Positions 61,601-64,000 of a DNA stretch of 64,000 bases are shown here, in pieces (within the stretch, counting starts at the first letter, position 1; every line of letters begins with the position of its first letter). Under the pieces are notes generated by a model. It was not told where the DNA came from. It saw nothing but the letters and a program-made list of their open reading frames with translations, and searched no databases. This stretch comes from Frigididesulfovibrio sp031553235 (GTDB lineage: Bacteria; Desulfobacterota; Desulfovibrionia; Desulfovibrionales; Desulfovibrionaceae). A program made the position numbers and the translations under genes. The DNA lies in contig JAVBLS010000004.1 of assembly GCA_031553235.1 (NCBI GenBank), positions 1 through 64,000 on the forward strand, in the 5' to 3' direction.

Positions 61601-61860
61601 TTTGTTTCAAAGTGCCCGGAGACCTCCCCGCCACCGGCCCGGCTTCTCACCTGAGAGCCATGCTTATCGCCAAAATGGCATGGTTGAGTTACTATTACCT
61701 CAAAGACAGATACTCTCTGCGGACGATCAAAAAATGCATCAAGTGCGGGGCGCGCTTCATCAACGATTGCGCCGTCAGGGTATTGCCCACGGATTTTAAG
61801 GAGAAGCTGAAGACCACAGCCTGGGGGCAACGGGTGCGCGCGTATTTACGACGGGGATGA
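58630..61860 (+). CDS. Fusion of B12-type radical SAM enzyme and SAM-dependent methyltransferase
   Basis: The 1076-residue protein has three parts. Residues 1-150 form a B12-binding-like domain (QLPPLGLLYIAAVLEREGHTV), without the DxHxxG cobalamin ligand motif. Residues 160-400 are a radical SAM barrel with Cys197, Cys201 and Cys204 in TRGCPFNCMFCSS, plus LQLRVNEKM and GLPGETEATVEES. A helical region (about 410-790) links to a class I methyltransferase (from about 800) with LLDIGCAYGAHVLAYRLGG and VLTEVWEHIP. The last part has CIKCGARF. The GTG start is uncertain (58627 also fits the AAAGG site). It probably modifies a lipid, sugar or polyketide. Confidence 0.85.
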   Translation: MHIALINPFVPKANFDDHYSQLPPLGLLYIAAVLEREGHTVTVIDAELFCLAAEEAADALPPGVELVGIGGTTLQAGEAYKLATVLKARFPASRVVYGGPHACAVTHAAFDECPALDYVILGPGEAPFAALAAGDAPGSIPGCLIKGGPAVPNPAFAEPLSYADMPLPARHLVPIKCYAGAGRLPFIQTSMMITRGCPFNCMFCSSTVWGKSWDERAVADILDELRVIKDLGFSEVFFQDDTINVDVRWAKALFTAINEAGLGLKYKLQLRVNEKMLPEDLIARMAEAGVEHVFFGVESANDVIRETVAKGISKDEVRRAVALAKKYHIDTTLAFIIGLPGETEATVEESIQFVKELQPWEAGFSIAKPFPGSRLRQWAVDSGCLMNANYEALATEGSVMRTEALSCAGLMALRHKAEHETVRFTSRSAVSAEALCDHLIAKLLPLQLEDEHGLETRFIALVLCRVALDVQYGHELCIWLTQKMLAAHLSKYSIAKVHALFAYSLAVFGNHEAATEYFFLVEEANIPEITAWCKEKYVTLGYDGLYLATAPLPGTTIPENLPPLVAGMLAAFPSSTLHRYGIPADKETAIRAHSEHAALVGSWPLLASALRAEGPQKRQQLIWANGLLSSLRTEGEMFDTLKTLREVSGADTVLIAHDVFGSARGDTFRSRPKLASYVRAVELAAMAGWEQSLSSDGFLFALHCILLGEPLLSRQWLVLRPAMTDLNRRRHLVAHHANAREAIEALRGHAAEEIGDELAKLVVDDRFDLLLRHELASALGLEDELYKESRKVNYTTLGQWHHDYARMVAGAIPVKGRRLLDIGCAYGAHVLAYRLGGIDAYGVDVNVAFLDAALPYAKHFLRHTPADNPQSLLDIFGNRTFDGIVLTEVWEHIPLAVKKAYLPVLAKLLRPGGKCVITCPVGDQDFENIYGGGMLADPQHQFLIPEKQLRKNFTDHGFEDVSEEYRAHMRAFRGKYGFSFWRTYLAFDKHFCFKVPGDLPATGPASHLRAMLIAKMAWLSYYYLKDRYSLRTIKKCIKCGARFINDCAVRVLPTDFKEKLKTTAWGQRVRAYLRRG

Positions 61861-63038
61861 AGCATGGCCGTATCTGCTCTGCGGGCGGGAGTATGACATT
61901 CCTCCCCCTTACCCTTTGGCGCCGTATACCTCCCGGGCTCCGGCCCTATCTCATGATCGAGCCCTTACGCCTGGGCCTGCCCAAAGCGCGGCAGCCCATG
62001 CCGCCGCCGGACGCTCCCCTCTACGTAGCCGGCTTTTTTCATGCTCCAACGGGCCTGGGTGAATCGGCCCGCCTGTTTTTTCAAGAAACCAAACAAACGG
62101 GCAAAGAAGTGTACGCTATTGACCTCACGCAGCTTCTGCGTTCCGACGCCTTGCCCGCCCTGCACAATGACCACCTGTTGCTCCCTGAGTCTTTTGGTGT
62201 CCATGCCGGTCCCGGCACCCTGGTGATACACGTAAATCCACCCGCGTATATGCTTGTGCTGTGGTTGTTGCGCGGGCTCTTGCCCGGCAAACGTCTTGCA
62301 GCTTACTGGGCCTGGGAACTGGAAGACATTCCCCATTTCTGGACCCGCTGCCTGGAACATGTGGATGAAGTCCTCGTTCCGAGCAGCTTCACGGCAGGTG
62401 CGGTGCGACGGCATACCAGAAAGCCGGTGCAGGTACACCCCCATGCCGTATCCGTCCCCAAACCGGAATATTCCCCTGTGGTGCCCGCCGGAGTCGGCAA
62501 ATTTCGCGTCCTAATCGCATTTGACATGGGCTCGAATTTCTACAGAAAAAACCCTTTGGCTGCTGTTGCCGCTTTCCAGAAAGCTTTTGGCGATAATAAT
62601 GATGTTGAACTGCTGGTCAAAACAAGCGGGGTGGAGCGCCGCCGCCATGAATGGGAATTATTGCAGCAGAACGCCGCAAGAACGGGTAATGTGCGTTTTA
62701 TTCACGCCAGGCTTACGGCGGGAGAAATGGCCGCGCTGTATACCTTATCCGCCGTGTATCTTTCATTGCACCGCTCGGAAGGATATGGACTGACCGTGCG
62801 CGAGGCCATGCTGCACGGCCTGCACGTAGTGGCCACAGGTTGGTCGGGCAATATGGACTTTATGCGGGGGGAGCGTTGCCATCCAGTTCCCTACAGTCTT
62901 GTGCCCGTCCGCGATCCGCAAGGGACATACAAAGTTGCCGGCACGGTGTGGGCCGAACCCGATATTACGGCGGCTGCCGCCATCCTCCGTCGGTTGGCGG
63001 CAAATTTTAGAACAAAACAGTCTTACTGCTACAGCTAG
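61857..63038 (+). CDS. Glycosyltransferase family 4
   Basis: The 393-residue protein has VAGFFHAPTGLGESARLFFQET at about 56-77, AYWAWELEDIPHFW near 140, SSFTAGAVRRHT, a GT-B hinge FRVLIAFDMGSNFYRKNP, and the C-terminal motif HRSEGYGLTVREAMLHGLHVVATGWSGNMDFM. It overlaps the preceding stop (ATGA). It closes the operon started at 54060. A start at the internal Met near 61893 is also possible. Confidence 0.9.
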   Translation: MKHGRICSAGGSMTFLPLTLWRRIPPGLRPYLMIEPLRLGLPKARQPMPPPDAPLYVAGFFHAPTGLGESARLFFQETKQTGKEVYAIDLTQLLRSDALPALHNDHLLLPESFGVHAGPGTLVIHVNPPAYMLVLWLLRGLLPGKRLAAYWAWELEDIPHFWTRCLEHVDEVLVPSSFTAGAVRRHTRKPVQVHPHAVSVPKPEYSPVVPAGVGKFRVLIAFDMGSNFYRKNPLAAVAAFQKAFGDNNDVELLVKTSGVERRRHEWELLQQNAARTGNVRFIHARLTAGEMAALYTLSAVYLSLHRSEGYGLTVREAMLHGLHVVATGWSGNMDFMRGERCHPVPYSLVPVRDPQGTYKVAGTVWAEPDITAAAAILRRLAANFRTKQSYCYS

Positions 63039-63121
63039 CCACACTGCTCCGGTGTAAAAAAGCTCAACAGCCGCAGAAAACTCCCGTTCCGAACAATCCA
63101 GTTTTCACGGAGCAGAGCAAA

Positions 63122-63292
63122 TTAGGGGGCGAGTACTTTTTCCAAAAACGAAACTGGCTCACCCAACTCACCATCAGCACTGTAACGAGGCCTCGCCCAA
63201 TCGATCATCTCCTTTTTTTCCGCCTCGCTTGCTCTGAGATAGGCTGAAAAAAAACGGTATACCAGCCAGATTAAAACCAGTGCAGTCTTCAT
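63122..63292 (-). CDS. Small hypothetical membrane-anchored protein
   Basis: A 56-residue ORF (MKTALVLIWLVYRFFSAYLRAS, then EAEKKEMIDWARPRYSADG and PVSFLEKVLAP) with one hydrophobic helix at the N-terminus and a charged tail. No good ribosome site; an extension to 63325 is possible. Opposite strand to its neighbours. No family recognised. The flanking 63039-63121 and 63326-63530 hold nothing else that I can support. Confidence 0.45.
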   Translation of the reverse strand: MKTALVLIWLVYRFFSAYLRASEAEKKEMIDWARPRYSADGELGEPVSFLEKVLAP

Positions 63293-63530
63293 ATTATAAT
63301 CATCAAAAACCACAAACCCCCACACAAAATCTAGACATATTCCGTGGCAGACTGTATGTTGGCTACGCTGATCTTACTAATCCATAACATTGATTATTTG
63401 TTCTGGTCGCCTGCTTTATCGGAAAGTTGTCGGTAATACGGCCGATCCTGTGATACATAGGAGCGGACTTTCCGGGTTCGCCTTCTTCTTTTGACCGGCC
63501 CTGCCTGCCGATTTTCATGAGGGAGAGTAC

Positions 63531-64000
63531 ATGACGCAGCCGCGCGAACCCTTGGCCATCATTGGGGCCGCCTGCCGCCTGCCCGGCGGCGTCGGCGATC
63601 TGCCGGGTCTTTGGCGTCTTCTGGCCGAAGGCAAAGACGCCGTGACCGAACTGCCCGAAGATCGTTGCTCGCTGGATCGTTTCTTCAGCAAGGCGGCGGA
63701 CATGCCCGGCCACGGCTATACCCGCGCCGCCGGGGTGCTCTCGCGCATCAAGGAGTTTGATCCGGAATTTTTCGGTTTTTCCCGCAAGGAAGCAACGGAC
63801 CTGGACCCCCAGCAGCGGCTCATTCTGGAGCTGGCCTGGGAAGCTATGGAAAACGCCGGCGTTCTGCCCTCCTCCTTGCGCGGCTCGCGCACCGGGGTGT
63901 ACGTCGGCGCCTCCGGCATGGACTTCAGCATGCGCGGCGTGGCCGACCCAGGGGTGCTCACGGCCTATTCCATGATCGGCTCTTCTCTGAGCATCATCGC
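63531..64000 (+). CDS. Polyketide synthase-type ketosynthase, N-terminal part (runs off the window)
   Basis: The first 156 residues of a large enzyme are visible. PLAIIGAACRLPGGVGDLPGLWRLLAEGKDAV, the FFGFSRKEATDLDPQQRLILELAWEAMENAG block and GVYVGASGMDFSM are the opening of modular polyketide synthase ketosynthase domains. The catalytic Cys lies beyond the window. Ribosome site GAGGGAG upstream of ATG. A type I PKS beside a glycan operon could build the lipid part of a glycolipid (inference). Confidence 0.93.
   Translation, partial: MTQPREPLAIIGAACRLPGGVGDLPGLWRLLAEGKDAVTELPEDRCSLDRFFSKAADMPGHGYTRAAGVLSRIKEFDPEFFGFSRKEATDLDPQQRLILELAWEAMENAGVLPSSLRGSRTGVYVGASGMDFSMRGVADPGVLTAYSMIGSSLSII

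Overview
The window comes from a GC-rich bacterium of the Desulfovibrionaceae type (Desulfovibrio/Bilophila group). This is judged from the choline trimethylamine-lyase locus, whose CutC matches the published Desulfovibrio alaskensis residue numbering at every catalytic position I could count, from sigma-54-controlled catabolic operons, and from the overall style of the shell operon. I cannot name the species from sequence alone.

Layout. (1) Positions 1-1340: an AT-rich partial membrane-protein gene, tRNA-Ser and a decayed XRE regulator. (2) 1340-17134, minus strand: a ~15 kb glycyl-radical microcompartment operon for choline. It holds CutC and its activase CutD, two aldehyde-dehydrogenase-family proteins (one without the catalytic Cys), PduL-type phosphotransacylase, alcohol dehydrogenase, a PduS-like flavo-iron-sulfur protein, seven shell proteins, an EutJ-like ATPase, two small conserved proteins, and an MgtC-like gene at the end. 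(3) 17674-21260, plus strand: DMT-family transporter, small protein, secreted phosphorylcholine phosphatase and MerR regulator. The two divergent promoters between (2) and (3) both have MerR-type long spacers (20 and 19 bp) filled by related palindromes, so one MerR protein probably controls both. Together these genes describe phosphocholine -> choline -> trimethylamine + acetaldehyde -> acetyl-CoA/ethanol. (4) 21544-32729: a sigma-54 promoter followed by what looks like a complete trans-4-hydroxy-L-proline pathway (epimerase, three-subunit D-hydroxyproline dehydrogenase, deaminase, 2-oxoglutarate semialdehyde dehydrogenase), two transporters and the sigma-54 activator.

(5) 32730-34743: a cluster of three perfect hairpins, lgt, tRNA-Leu(GAG) and an antitoxin-like remnant. 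(6) 34744-41289: a second sigma-54 activator convergent with an MFS transporter / FAD oxidoreductase / RidA / DHDPS-family lyase operon. The operon has its own near-consensus sigma-54 promoter, contains an internally deleted aldehyde dehydrogenase pseudogene, and shares TGTTC/GAACA palindromes with the activator's upstream region. (7) 41800-43289: a short GrdE-like N-terminal ORF and a patatin-like lipase. (8) 43361-63038: envelope and glycan genes, namely a TolC-like lipoprotein with MacB-type ABC proteins, an O-antigen-ligase-like protein, polysaccharide deacetylase, glycosyltransferases, an undecaprenyl-phosphate sugar transferase, GalE, an ABC flippase, a GT9 enzyme, methyltransferases and a 1076-residue radical SAM-methyltransferase fusion. 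(9) From 63531 a polyketide-synthase-type ketosynthase runs off the window.

The most interesting signals are the phosphocholine phosphatase tied to the choline compartment by a twin MerR-type promoter, the Cys-less aldehyde dehydrogenase inside that operon, the second sigma-54 circuit with palindromic sites, and the radical SAM/methyltransferase fusion beside a PKS.
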